Shown one piece after another: positions 25,901 through 34,185 of a stretch of DNA of 64,000 nt. Origin of the DNA: Deltaproteobacteria bacterium (GTDB lineage: Bacteria; Myxococcota_A; UBA9042; PHBI01); the NCBI GenBank assembly GCA_020632715.1, contig JACKFA010000009.1, forward strand, positions 1 through 64,000. The letters run 5' to 3'. The position numbers were made by a program, and so were the translations under genes. The notes below the pieces were generated by a model that did no database searches, was not told where the DNA came from, and worked only from the letters and a program-made list of their open reading frames with translations. Each line of letters begins with the position of its first letter. Positions within the stretch are counted from its first letter, which is position 1.

Positions 25901-27108
25901 TCCTCGTCGGCGGGGCGAGCGCGATCTCGACGGCCGAGTTCACCGCGTCGAGCGCGTGGCAGCAGGTGGGCGTCGTCTTCGACCGCGGGCGCGTGCGCTT
26001 CTACGCGAACGGCGCGCCGCTCGGCGAGGACCGGCCCTTCGGCGCGACCGAGCTCCCCGCGCAGGCGCGCGACCTCGTGCTCTTCGGCGACGCGGTCCCG
26101 GTGAACCCGAACCTCTTCCCCCACGACGCCGACGTCGACGAGATCGTGATCTACCGCCGCGCCTTCGACGACGCGGAGATGCGGCGCCTCTACGACGACG
26201 GGCTCCACGCGGTCGTCACCGACCAGCTCGACGAGGACGGCGACGGCCTGGGCGCGGCGTGCGACCCCTGCCCCTTCGACGCCACGAACCTCGACCCGGA
26301 CGGCGACGGGATCTGCACGATCGGCGCCGGGGCGTGCGACGGCGCAGGTGAAGAGGGGCTCGTCGCCATGTGGCCGTTCACGCTCTCGTCGTCGCTCCGG
26401 GACGTCGTGGGCGGCTTCGACGCCGTCGACCTCCGCGGCGCGAGGCACGTCGCCGGGCAGCTCGACCTCGACGTCGGCGGGTGGGCGCGCGCGGGGGGCT
26501 ACGGCGGCCCCGAGCTCACCGCGAAGACGCTCGTCGCCTGGGTGCGCCTCGAGGACCTCGCACCGGGCGGCGACGCCACCCCGGGCGGCGCGGCGCTCAC
26601 CGTCGACCGCGTCGGGACCGACGTCTTCGACGGGATCGTCTTCGCCGGGGCCGAGGCCGGCGCGTGGGAGGCCGGCAGCGACGGCGGCGCCCGCACGACG
26701 CCCGCGGACCCGGGCTACCGCGAGACCGCCGCCGGCGCGCTCGTCCAGGTGGCCATCGCCTACGCGCCCGCGGGCGCCGACGCCGTGGAGGTCACGCTCT
26801 GCCGCGACGGCCAGCGCATCGGGCAGTCGCTCGAGTCGCCGCTCGCGACGTTCCCGGCCGGCGACGCGGAGGCGGTCTTCGGCGCCCGCTACGCCGCCGT
26901 CGACGGCTCGGCGCCCGGGGGGCTCGACGCCCTCGTCGAGGAGGCGCGGATCTACGACCGCGCGCTGACCTGCGCCGAGGTGGGCGCGCTCGTCGCCTGC
27001 GGCGCGCCCACGGCCGGCGACAACTGCCCGGACACGCCGAACATCTTCCAGGACGACACCGACGGGGACGGGGTCGGCGACGCGTGCGAGCCCGACGCGG
27101 CGCCGTAG
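22963..27108 (+). CDS. giant lipoprotein with EGF-like, propeller, thrombospondin-type-3 and LamG-like modules
   Basis: The 1381-residue protein has a short lipoprotein signal (LVAC, Cys15) and an Asp/Thr linker. Two EGF-like domains of the calcium-binding type follow (about 67-155; DECALGLDDCGAHTTC, DECAGEGGGFDCG). About 600 residues of NHL/SMP-30-like beta-propeller repeats come next, each with a DGTVYVAD-type strand. A Cys-rich link leads to a thrombospondin type-3 calcium-binding run (about 789-856; DNCPFTSNPDQADADDNGVG), a LamG-like domain (913-1085), another type-3 stretch, a second LamG-like domain (1130-1345), and a terminal type-3 repeat. It is predicted to be a calcium-stabilised adhesin on the outer surface. 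The ATG follows GGAGG by five bases. Confidence 0.85.
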   Translation: MRQATLLVAFALVACCGSDTARDASDGDDTVADTVLADTDPADTVLDTGPGDTGPGDAADTGDTAPAPVDECALGLDDCGAHTTCADTPDGFRCDCDAGYVAAGDGRACVDADECAGEGGGFDCGPGGLCENTDGGYACRCGVGYTTTATGCACRQEPLFRSIADVSHLAAGDDGLYLLDRLARVVWRVDASGARHIVLDAAGSSGRFEHPQSLAVARDGTVVVSDPELDEVRVLRPGDGQVWETVRDDDAWDGSSETGQLGDVAITGTGYLFVLDVRDQEIRYKPSAGYWSTIPIAWDPRGLFVSDYGIYATRYNGSVREAVVYGSGDGWVPLTDAAGSTGDFAYTVGIAAADDGTVYVADWVTSDGVAGIVHVLRPDGVWQPLVDSDLDQKLFDRITAMTVTRDGTVFVADEVGLYALPVGGRWGLVVDDLGLSLGRTSVAGVTVRSDGAPCFAHYELGGVACETPGGRFAQVSDLHLAAGRLRGLAAGDDGDLYTLDDNDAQSVVLHVGADGAAAPVTDSQGSTGAWSGPRAVARAGDGTLYVGDTRYAIPAGGSNLVALAPGGAWSAVVGADGLGVERPVTSIAAGPDGSLYVAADYLLRLAPGGSWERVRDAADFTSPATSVVVGDDGTVYVGVALEDVFFTSVLYAVRRLRPGGAWELVARGPGARHLALSPDGTALYAGDSAHGVELLSVPGDAVGCALPTGAQCIADEQCATGLCVGLYHHNAPNIGAGLGRCGECAYRTTRCDGATVDRCDLDLGWHPQADCSAGCVERAGRHGCEDGDGVPIRRDNCPFTSNPDQADADDNGVGDACDDEDDDDDGIPDPNDPCPRDAENDPDDDGICGDLDRCPHVGLWGGEEPHLIFASDVEQARGTGRTLRGIARRTAALSPRLAWRRADPVRPGSRHLHLPAQDGDAPLIRPEGVPNGPRAALTFSIMIRGGSLPNPCRFLSSFDGAGGVAPDELVFDHHQGHLRFLVGGASAISTAEFTASSAWQQVGVVFDRGRVRFYANGAPLGEDRPFGATELPAQARDLVLFGDAVPVNPNLFPHDADVDEIVIYRRAFDDAEMRRLYDDGLHAVVTDQLDEDGDGLGAACDPCPFDATNLDPDGDGICTIGAGACDGAGEEGLVAMWPFTLSSSLRDVVGGFDAVDLRGARHVAGQLDLDVGGWARAGGYGGPELTAKTLVAWVRLEDLAPGGDATPGGAALTVDRVGTDVFDGIVFAGAEAGAWEAGSDGGARTTPADPGYRETAAGALVQVAIAYAPAGADAVEVTLCRDGQRIGQSLESPLATFPAGDAEAVFGARYAAVDGSAPGGLDALVEEARIYDRALTCAEVGALVACGAPTAGDNCPDTPNIFQDDTDGDGVGDACEPDAAP

Positions 27109-27181
27109 GCCCCTCCAGAAACGCGGTGGCCTCGTCGCCAGACCCGACGCGCGGCGTGACGCGTCTGACCAGCAGCGCTCG

Positions 27182-28414
27182 ATGACGCTCACCACCGCCC
27201 GCCGCGCGTTCGCCGCGCTCGCCTCGACCCTCGCCCTCACGCTCGCCGCCGCCGCCCCGGCGCTCGCCTCCGCGGCGCCCCACGCCGCCGCCGCGGAGGC
27301 GGCGAACGCGTTCGGCTTCGACCTCTACGGAGCCCTCGTCGCGGCCGCGCCGGACGAGAACCTCGTCGTGTCGGGCGCGAGCGTCGAGCTCGCCCTCGCG
27401 ATGACCCTCGCGGGCGCCCGCGGGCGCACCGCCGAGCAGATGGCGGCGGTCCTGCACGCCCCCGAGCGCGATCCGCACGGCGCGTTCGGCGCGCTCTGCG
27501 CGAGCCTCGGCGACGATCGCGGCGCCGGCGTCACGCTCGCCGTCGCGAACCGCCTCTGGGCGCAGGCGGGGGCGCCGCTCGAGGCCCCCTTCACCCGGAC
27601 GCTCGCCGCGTCCTATGGCGCCGGCGTCGTGACCGTCGACTTCGCCGCCACGGAGCCCGTCCGCAGGCGCATCAACGCCTGGGTCGCGCGGGAGACGCGC
27701 CAGCAGATCCGGGACCTCGTCCCGCCGGGCGTCCTCGGCGCGACGACGCGGCTCGTCCTGACCAACGCGGTCTACCTCCGCGGCGCCTGGGAGACCGGCT
27801 TCGACGCGGCGGCCACGGTGGACGCCCCCTTCGAGGACCTCGACGGCGGGCGCGCGAGCGTCCGGCTCATGCGCCGGCGCGGCGAGCTGGCCCACGCCGT
27901 CGCCGACGTCGGCGGAGGCGACGCCGCGGACGTCGTGAAGCTCCCCTTCCGGGGTGGTCGGGTGGCGATGATCCTGCTCGTGCCGCGCTCGCGGCGCGGT
28001 CTCCCGGCGCTCGAGGCGGCGGCGCCCGCGGGGCTCGACGGCTGGCTCGCGCGCCTCGCGCCGGCGGACGTCGCGCTCGGGCTGCCACGCCTCGACCTCG
28101 CGACGAAGAAGCTGCTCCCGACGGCGCTCCGGGCGCTCGGCATGGTGGACGCGTTCGACGCCGTGCGCGCCGACCTCTCCGGGATCGACGGCCGCCGTGG
28201 CCTCGTCGTCTCGGACGTCATCCACCAGGCGGCGTTGACCGTCGACGAGGCCGGCGCCGAGGCCGCTGCCGCGACCGCCGTCGTCATCGCGGAGGCGGAC
28301 GCCGGGCCGACGGCGGGCCCGGTCGTCGTGACCGCCGACCACCCCTTCCTGCTCGTGCTCAGGGACGAGGTCACGGGCGTGAACCTCTTCCTCGCCCGGG
28401 TGGTCGCGCCGTGA
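27182..28414 (+). CDS. secreted serpin, first of a tandem pair
   Basis: Serpins are suicide inhibitors of serine or cysteine proteases. The 410-residue protein has a cleavable signal peptide (LALTLAAAAPALASA) and the full serpin fold: ANAFGFDLYGAL, LALAMTLAGARGRTAEQM, VANRLWAQ, INAWVARETRQQIRDLV, LVLTNAVYLRGAWETGF, VSDVIHQAALTVDEAGAEAA and DHPFLLVLRDEVTGVNLFLARV. The hinge AGAEAAAAT (about 357-365) has the small residues needed for loop insertion, so inhibitory function is likely. Counting from Gly358 as P15 places P1 at Ala372 and P1' at Asp373, an elastase-like site by inference. It is followed 180 bases later by a paralog. Confidence 0.9.
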   Translation: MTLTTARRAFAALASTLALTLAAAAPALASAAPHAAAAEAANAFGFDLYGALVAAAPDENLVVSGASVELALAMTLAGARGRTAEQMAAVLHAPERDPHGAFGALCASLGDDRGAGVTLAVANRLWAQAGAPLEAPFTRTLAASYGAGVVTVDFAATEPVRRRINAWVARETRQQIRDLVPPGVLGATTRLVLTNAVYLRGAWETGFDAAATVDAPFEDLDGGRASVRLMRRRGELAHAVADVGGGDAADVVKLPFRGGRVAMILLVPRSRRGLPALEAAAPAGLDGWLARLAPADVALGLPRLDLATKKLLPTALRALGMVDAFDAVRADLSGIDGRRGLVVSDVIHQAALTVDEAGAEAAAATAVVIAEADAGPTAGPVVVTADHPFLLVLRDEVTGVNLFLARVVAP

Positions 28415-28597
28415 TCGGCCGCCGCTTGTAAAAGGGCTGTCTCGCGCCCGGGTGCGCAAAACCGTTCGCACCGTCGCGCGTTCGAGGCAGAGGAGCGGGG
28501 AGCGCGGCCCCACGCGACGCGGGTGACGCGGCGCGCGGGCGCCGGGGCGCCCCCGTCCGTCCACGACCCGAACGTCAGGAACCCAGGAGGACACGCC
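28415..28597. other. gap between serpin genes with an inverted repeat
   Basis: A 6-10-6 inverted repeat GGTGCG/CGCACC spans 28451-28472 in an otherwise featureless 183-base gap. It could be a regulatory site or part of a weak terminator; there is no T-run. Confidence 0.3.
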
Positions 28598-29923
28598 ATG
28601 ATCCCGAGGCTCGCCCGCATCGCCCTCGTCGCCCCCGCGCTCGCCGCGCTCCTCGCCGCCCCCGCCTGCGGCAAGGGCGCCCCCGCCCCAGCGCCGGTCC
28701 CCGTCGACCCCGGCGCGCTCGGCCCCTGCGGCGCGGACCCGCAGACCGGGGACTGCCCGCGGCCGCCCGCCGCGCCGCCCGTCGACGCCACGGCGGCCGC
28801 GCCCGCCGTGCTCGCGACCAACCCCTTCGGCTTCGACCTCTACCGCGAGCTCGTCGCGAAGGATCCGAGCGGCAACCTCGTGTTCTCCCCGATGAGCGTC
28901 GCGACCGCGCTCGCGATGACCTACGCCGGGGCCGCCGGCGACACGGCGGCCCAGATGCGCGCGGCCCTCCACCTGCCGGACGGCGACGTGCACGCCGCGT
29001 TCGGCGCGCTGCTCGCGAGCCTCGCGGCCGATCGCGGCGACGGCGTCACGCTCGCCGTGGCGAACCGCCTCTGGGCGCAGGCGGGCTTCACGCTCCTGCC
29101 GTCGTTCACCGCCGTCCAGAAGGCCGCCTACGGCGCCGGGGTCGCCCAGGTCGACTACGTCCGCGACGCCGACGGCGCGCGAAAGACGATCAACGCCTGG
29201 GTCGCCGACCAGACGCGCGACCGCGTCCGGGACCTCATCCCCGACGGCGTCCTCGACAGCCTGACGCGCCTCGTGCTGACGAACGCGATCTACTTCAAGG
29301 GCGCGTGGGAGACCCGCTTCGACAAGGCGCTCACGAAGGACGCGCCGTTCAGGAAGCTCGACGGCGCGACGGCGACGGTCCCGCTCATGCGCCGGACGGG
29401 CGAGACGCCCTACGGCTACGCCGAGGTCCCGGGCGCCGGCGCCGTCGACATCGTGAAGCTCCCGTTCCGCGGCGGCTCGGCGTCGCTCGTCGTCCTCGTG
29501 CCGCGCGCCGCGGACGGCCTCCCGGCCCTCGAGGCGGCGGCCCCCGGGAACCTCGCCACGTGGCTCTCGAACCTCCACACGGTGGAGGTGAGCCTCGCCC
29601 TCCCGCGCCTCTCGCTCGACGTGAAGACGAGCCTCCCGGCGGCGCTCCAGGCGCTCGGGATGCGCGACGCCTTCGACGTCGACGCCGCCGACCTCTCCGG
29701 CATCGACGGGGAGCGCGACCTCCACATCGCGGACGTCATCCACCAGGCGAACATCACGCTCGACGAGGAGGGCGCCGTCGCCGCCGCCGCGACGGCCGTC
29801 GTCATCGTGACCGAGTCCGCGCGGATCCCCGTCGAGGTCACGGCCGATCACCCGTTCATGTTCGTCCTCCGCGACGAGCTCACCGGCGCGAACCTGTTCC
29901 TCGGGCGGCTCGCCGCCCCGTGA
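28598..29923 (+). CDS. lipoprotein serpin, second of a tandem pair
   Basis: The 441-residue paralog of the preceding gene has a lipoprotein signal (LLAAPAC, Cys24) and a Pro/Ala linker of about 45 residues in place of a cleavable signal. The serpin core is complete: NPFGFDLYREL, NLVFSPMSVATALAM, LTNAIYFKGAWETRFD, ADVIHQANITLDEEG and DHPFMFVLRDELTGANLFLGRL. The hinge EEGAVAAAAT (390-399) matches inhibitory serpins. With Gly392 as P15, P1 is Glu406 and P1' Ser407, so the target would differ from that of its neighbour. The ATG has CAGGAGG upstream. One member is soluble and one is anchored, suggesting protection of two compartments. Confidence 0.9.
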   Translation: MIPRLARIALVAPALAALLAAPACGKGAPAPAPVPVDPGALGPCGADPQTGDCPRPPAAPPVDATAAAPAVLATNPFGFDLYRELVAKDPSGNLVFSPMSVATALAMTYAGAAGDTAAQMRAALHLPDGDVHAAFGALLASLAADRGDGVTLAVANRLWAQAGFTLLPSFTAVQKAAYGAGVAQVDYVRDADGARKTINAWVADQTRDRVRDLIPDGVLDSLTRLVLTNAIYFKGAWETRFDKALTKDAPFRKLDGATATVPLMRRTGETPYGYAEVPGAGAVDIVKLPFRGGSASLVVLVPRAADGLPALEAAAPGNLATWLSNLHTVEVSLALPRLSLDVKTSLPAALQALGMRDAFDVDAADLSGIDGERDLHIADVIHQANITLDEEGAVAAAATAVVIVTESARIPVEVTADHPFMFVLRDELTGANLFLGRLAAP

Positions 29924-30038
29924 CCTCCCGATGACGCCGCCGGGCGCGCGCTCCTCGGCTCGCGCGCCCGCGGCGGCGTGACGCGGGGCGCGGCGCCGCG
30001 TCACGCGAGGGTCGGTTTCAGCCCGGACGGAACCCGCG

Positions 30039-30066
30039 TTGACCGCGGCCCCACCGACCTGAGACG
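30039..30066 (+). promoter_or_regulatory. promoter of the glycine-rich lipoprotein gene
   Basis: TTGACC (30039-30044) and GAGACG (30061-30066) are 16 bases apart, about 48 bases before the ATG. The block CGCGTTGACCGCGG is identical to that upstream of the gene at 32289. Confidence 0.5.
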
Positions 30067-30114
30067 GTGGCAGTGGCGCTCCCTCCTTCCTGTCCGTGCA
30101 CCAGGGACATCGTC

Positions 30115-32207
30115 ATGCCGAGACTCTCGACCCACGCCCTCGTGGCGTCGCTCGCGATCCCGCTCGTCGCGCTCGCCGTCACCGCCTGCGCGGACGGCGG
30201 CGCCCCCGCGGATGCGGGCCCGGGCGTCGCCATCACGGTGAGCCCCCTCTCCCTGCCCGGCGTGACCCGCGCCGTCTTCGACCTCGTCGTCGAGAACGAG
30301 GCCGGCGACACGATCGTCGCGAGGACCCTCGACTCGCGCACCTACGGCGCGCCCGACGGGAGCCTCTCCTACGTCGCCCCGTGCGACGCCACCTCGAACG
30401 ACAACGTCGTCAGGATCACGCTCACCGACCTCTACACGGGCACCGACGGCGCGACGCCCGTCGACCCGTCGAGCTGGGTCGGCCCCGGCGCCATCGAGAA
30501 GCCCGCCCACTGCGATCCCAACGGCGACACCGCCGTCCGCTTCGACCTCACCATCGTCCGGAAGGCCCAGCAGGGCTTCTTCGACATCGCCGTCTCCTTC
30601 GCCGACATCTTCTGCTCCGCCAAGCTCGACTGCGTCTCCCCCGACGCCCCCTCGGAGGACCTCGAGCTCCTGCAGCGGCCGGGCGGCGCGCGCGACCTCA
30701 CCGCCGTCCTCGCCCTCGCCTGCACGAGCGGCTCGGGCTCCGACACCTGGCTCTACCTCGAGCCGCCGGTCATCCGCTGCGACAACTTCGCCCCGGTCGT
30801 CGTCGACCCGTCGGGCGAGGGCAACGTCGACCTCGACGCGTTCCCGAGCGCGAACGCGAGCGACTACCTCTTCGCGGCCTCCGTCTCGCGCACGCCGCCC
30901 GGGAGCGCCGGCAACGGCGTCGTCTTCTGGAACGTCGCCATGGGCCTCGACGAGTCGCGCTTCGCCGCCGCGGGTACGTGCCGCCTCGAGGCGCGCGCGA
31001 CCGCCACCGCGGCGCCGCTCGGCGCGACCACGACCGAGTTCGACCTCGGGGCGGGGGCCGTCTACCCCGTCGTGACCTGGAACGTCGAGCTCAGCACCGG
31101 CGCCGGCCGCTCCTGCAGCCGCGACAGCGTCGACGTCGCCGGCAGCGACGTCGTCACGCGCTACGCGGGCACCCCGGGCGGCCCCGCCGGCACCTTCGCC
31201 TGCGAGCGCGCCAGCGACGGCGCCACGGCCTGCCTCAGCGACCCCTGCCCCGGCTTCCTCGTCCCAGGCGAGAACGCCTGCGTCTTCGACAGCACCGCGG
31301 CCGTCGAGAAGTTCACGGTCCCGGCCGGCGTCACCTCGCTCGACGTGAAGCTCTGGGGCGCGGGCGGCGGCGGCGGCGGCGACTGCCGGAAGGCCGCCGA
31401 CGACGGGCTCGAGTACTACGGGGGCGACGGCGGCGCGGGCGCCTACGTCCACGGCGCGCTGGCCGTCACGCCGGGCGCCGAGCTCGACGTGCGCGTCGGC
31501 GCAGGCGGCGACGGGGGCGCGGCGATCACCGCCTCCACGGGCTCGAGCTACTACCAGAGCTACGGCGGCACGGGCGGCGGCTCGAGCCGCGTCGGGACGG
31601 CCGGCGGCGGCTTCCACACGGGCGCCCTCGTGGTCGCCGGCGGCGGCGGCGGCGGCGGCGGCTGCCGCGTCGACGACATCAACCACTTCAAGGCGAGCGG
31701 CTGGGACGGCGGCGGCGGCGGGCAGGACGGCGAGAACCCGCACGCCTACGGGACGGCCACCACCTTCCCGGGCTGGAGCGGGCTCGCGGGCGGCACCAAC
31801 ACGGGGGGCTACGGGGGCGCCGCGCCCACGACGGCGACCGCGTGGAAGCCGGGGGTCAACGGCTCGGACGTGAGCGGCGGCGGCGCCGGCGGCGGCAACG
31901 TCAGGGCGCGTACGCCGTGGCCTGGCCGGACAGGGGCGGCGGCGCGCAGGGCGGCGGCGGCGGCGGCGGCTGGTACGGTGGCGGCGGCGGCGGCGCCCAC
32001 GTGGGTGGCGGCGGCGGCGGGTCGAACAAGGCGCCGAGCGGCGTGAGCGCCGTGAACGGCAACTTCACGACCGTCGGCGGCGCGAGCGATCCCGACCGCG
32101 GCGGCGCGGGGGCCGCCGGGCTCCACGTCGGGGTGGTCCCCGAGCCGCCGGGCGTCGGCAGCCCCGGCACCGCGGGCGCCGACGGGCGGGTCGTCATCCG
32201 CTGGTAG
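30115..32207 (+). pseudogene. glycine-rich surface lipoprotein with a frame break near its end
   Basis: The frame from 30115 encodes a lipoprotein signal (ALAVTAC, Cys25), a beta-rich region of about 390 residues, and then a Gly-rich domain of the type that begins KFTVPAGVTSLDVKLWGAGG. Near 31895-31915 the glycine-rich reading moves from this frame to another: the original frame continues as an Ala/Arg-rich tail and stops at 32046. The alternative frame reads AYAVAWPDRGGGAQGGGG, WYGGGGGGAHVGGGGGG and ends at 32207 with the expected GADGRVVIRW. A one-base loss restores the domain. It may be a true mutation, a programmed shift or an assembly error in a repetitive GC tract. Function is probably surface matrix. 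Confidence 0.7.
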
Positions 32208-32232
32208 CCCGGGAGCGGCGGCGCGAGCCGCG

Positions 32233-32261
32233 TTGACCGCGGCGGAGCGGCGCGGGAGACT
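32233..32261 (+). promoter_or_regulatory. promoter of the broken propeller lipoprotein gene
   Basis: TTGACC (32233-32238) and GAGACT (32256-32261) are 17 bases apart, 27 bases before the ATG at 32289. Confidence 0.55.
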
Positions 32262-32288
32262 GGGGCTCCCCCCGCCCGGAGCACCGCC

Positions 32289-33747
32289 ATGTCGCCGCTC
32301 GCCACGCGCCTCCTCGGGTTCGCCGTGTCCTGCCTCGTCGCGCCCGCCCTCGGCCTGCTCGTCGCCGCGTGCGGTGGCGACGACGCCGCGCCGACGGACG
32401 TCGTCGACACCCTCACCGGCGACGACGACGTCGTGAACGACGTCGCCGACACGACGGGCGGCGATCACGCGGTCCCCCTCGACCCCGCGAGCCCGTGGCC
32501 CAAGTTCCGGCGCGACGCGCGGCAGACCGGCCGGAGCCCGGTCACCCCGACCTACGACGGGAGCACCCCGTGGACGTTCGCCACCGGCAAGGGGGTCTTC
32601 TCGACGCCGGTCGTCGACGGCGACGGCGGCGCCTACGTGGGCTCCGCCGACCGCACCTTCTACGCGCTCGCCGCGGACGGCTCGGAGCGCTGGCGCTTCG
32701 CGACGGGCGAGATCATCGACAGCTCGGCCCTCCTCGACGACGCCGGCGCCGTGATCTTCGGCTCCGGCGACGGCCACGTCTACGCCCTCGACCGCGCGAC
32801 CGGCGAGCCGCGCTGGACCTTCGCCGCCGACGCCCCCGCCGACACGGGCGCCTTCATCAACTGGTTCGAGGGGAACGTCGCGCTGACGGCCGACGGCACG
32901 CTCCTCGTCGAAGATCGATCCCGGGGAGTGCGGCTGCGGCACGCCCGACGTCGACGTGAACCCGGCGCCGAACGGTGACGGCGAGCTCGACTGCTTCCAG
33001 ACGGACAGCTGCCTCGACGACCCGCTCAAGCTGAACCCGGGCGCCTGCGGGTGCGGCGTGCCCGACGACGACCGCGACGGCGACGGGATCTATGACTGCA
33101 ACGACCTGTGCCCGGACGACCACGACAAGGCGGTGCCCGGGAGCTGCGGGTGCGGCGTGCCCGATGGGGACCTCGACGCCGACGGCGTCCTCGACTGCCA
33201 CGACAACTGCCCCGAGACGAAGAACGCCGACCAGGCGGAGTGCGACGGCAACGGGGTCGGCGCGGCGTGCGACGTCGACCCGGCCGAGTGCTGCGGGGAC
33301 GGCGTGAAAGACGTTCACGAGACCGACGTCGACTGCGGCGGCGGCGCGTGCGCGGCCTGCGTCTACGGCGAGGGCTGCGCCGTCGCGGGCGACTGCGCGA
33401 GCGGGGTGTGCCTCGACCAGGGCGACGCCGACACCTGCGGCTGCGCGGGGCCCGGGACCTGCCCGGACGGCGTCTGCGACGCCGCCACGAGCCTCTGCGT
33501 CGAGTGCCTCGTGAACGGGGACTGCGCCGGCGCGACCGACCAGTGCCAGCCGGAGACCTGCGACGCGGGCGCCTCCCAGTGCGTCGCCTCGCCCCTCGAC
33601 TGCGGCGAGCGCGTCTTCTACGGGGTCGTCGAGGGCCCCGGGGGCGAGCTCGCGAGCATCCGCTGCACGGTCGACGGCGGCGGCGTCCCCGACTGCGACA
33701 TGGAGAGCGGGGCGCTCAAGCTCTACCCGCCGCTCTGCGGCGGCTGA
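32289..33747 (+). pseudogene. PQQ-like propeller lipoprotein joined out of frame to a Cys-rich tail
   Basis: From 32289 a lipoprotein signal (LGLLVAAC, Cys28) and linker lead into PQQ-like propeller blades (GGAYVGSADRTFYALAADG, GSGDGHVYALDRATGEPRW). After about three blades the frame, ending at 32978, becomes Arg-rich. From about 32911 a different frame reads KIDPGECGCGTPDVD and continues to 33747 as a Cys-rich domain with thrombospondin-type-3-like calcium loops (DDRDGDGIYDCNDLCPDD) and EGF-like pieces. A complete propeller needs more blades, so the join looks like an internal deletion of one gene or a fusion of two, with loss of frame. Misassembly between similar lipoprotein genes would give the same picture. 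Confidence 0.65.
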
Positions 33748-34185
33748 CGGAGGCACGGCGCCGCGCCGGCTCGTGATCGCGCACGACGGCGCGTGCGGCG
33801 CCGGCGTGCGCCCTGTCCCGGATCCGCGCCGGCCGACCGGGACGTGTGCCCAGAGTTGATTTTTTGATCGAGTGTAATTATCACGGTGGTCACGTCGAGC
33901 GCTGGACCAGCCCCGCGCCCGATGACGTCCACGTGACCCTCGCCGACTCTAGCAGCCCTCGGGGAAATTCTCCCGTCGCCAGGCTTGCTCTTGTGGTCTC
34001 AGGCGGCTCCGCTCGTCGGTCACGTACCTCGGGTACGCTCCCGCCTCGCGTAGCCACCTGCGACCACGACGCCGCGCCTGGCTCGGTCCGAATTTCCCCG
34101 AGCGCTGCTCGCGAGGCGTCTGCCGTCCCCCCGAGCTTGCCCCACCCCGGAGCGCGAGATGTGCCGGGATCTGCTCGGAGGAGAC
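33748..34185. other. 438-base intergenic region with an AT-rich island
   Basis: No gene is supported here. Bases 33855-33890 form one of the few AT-rich patches in the window and contain a promoter-like site. The rest has only shadow frames. Confidence 0.5.
33856..33884 (+). promoter_or_regulatory. promoter-like site upstream of the PAS/MCP gene
   Basis: TTGATT (33856-33861) and TATCAC (33879-33884) are 17 bases apart in an AT-rich patch. It is 300 bases from the next ATG, so either a long leader or a small RNA would be made. Confidence 0.4.
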
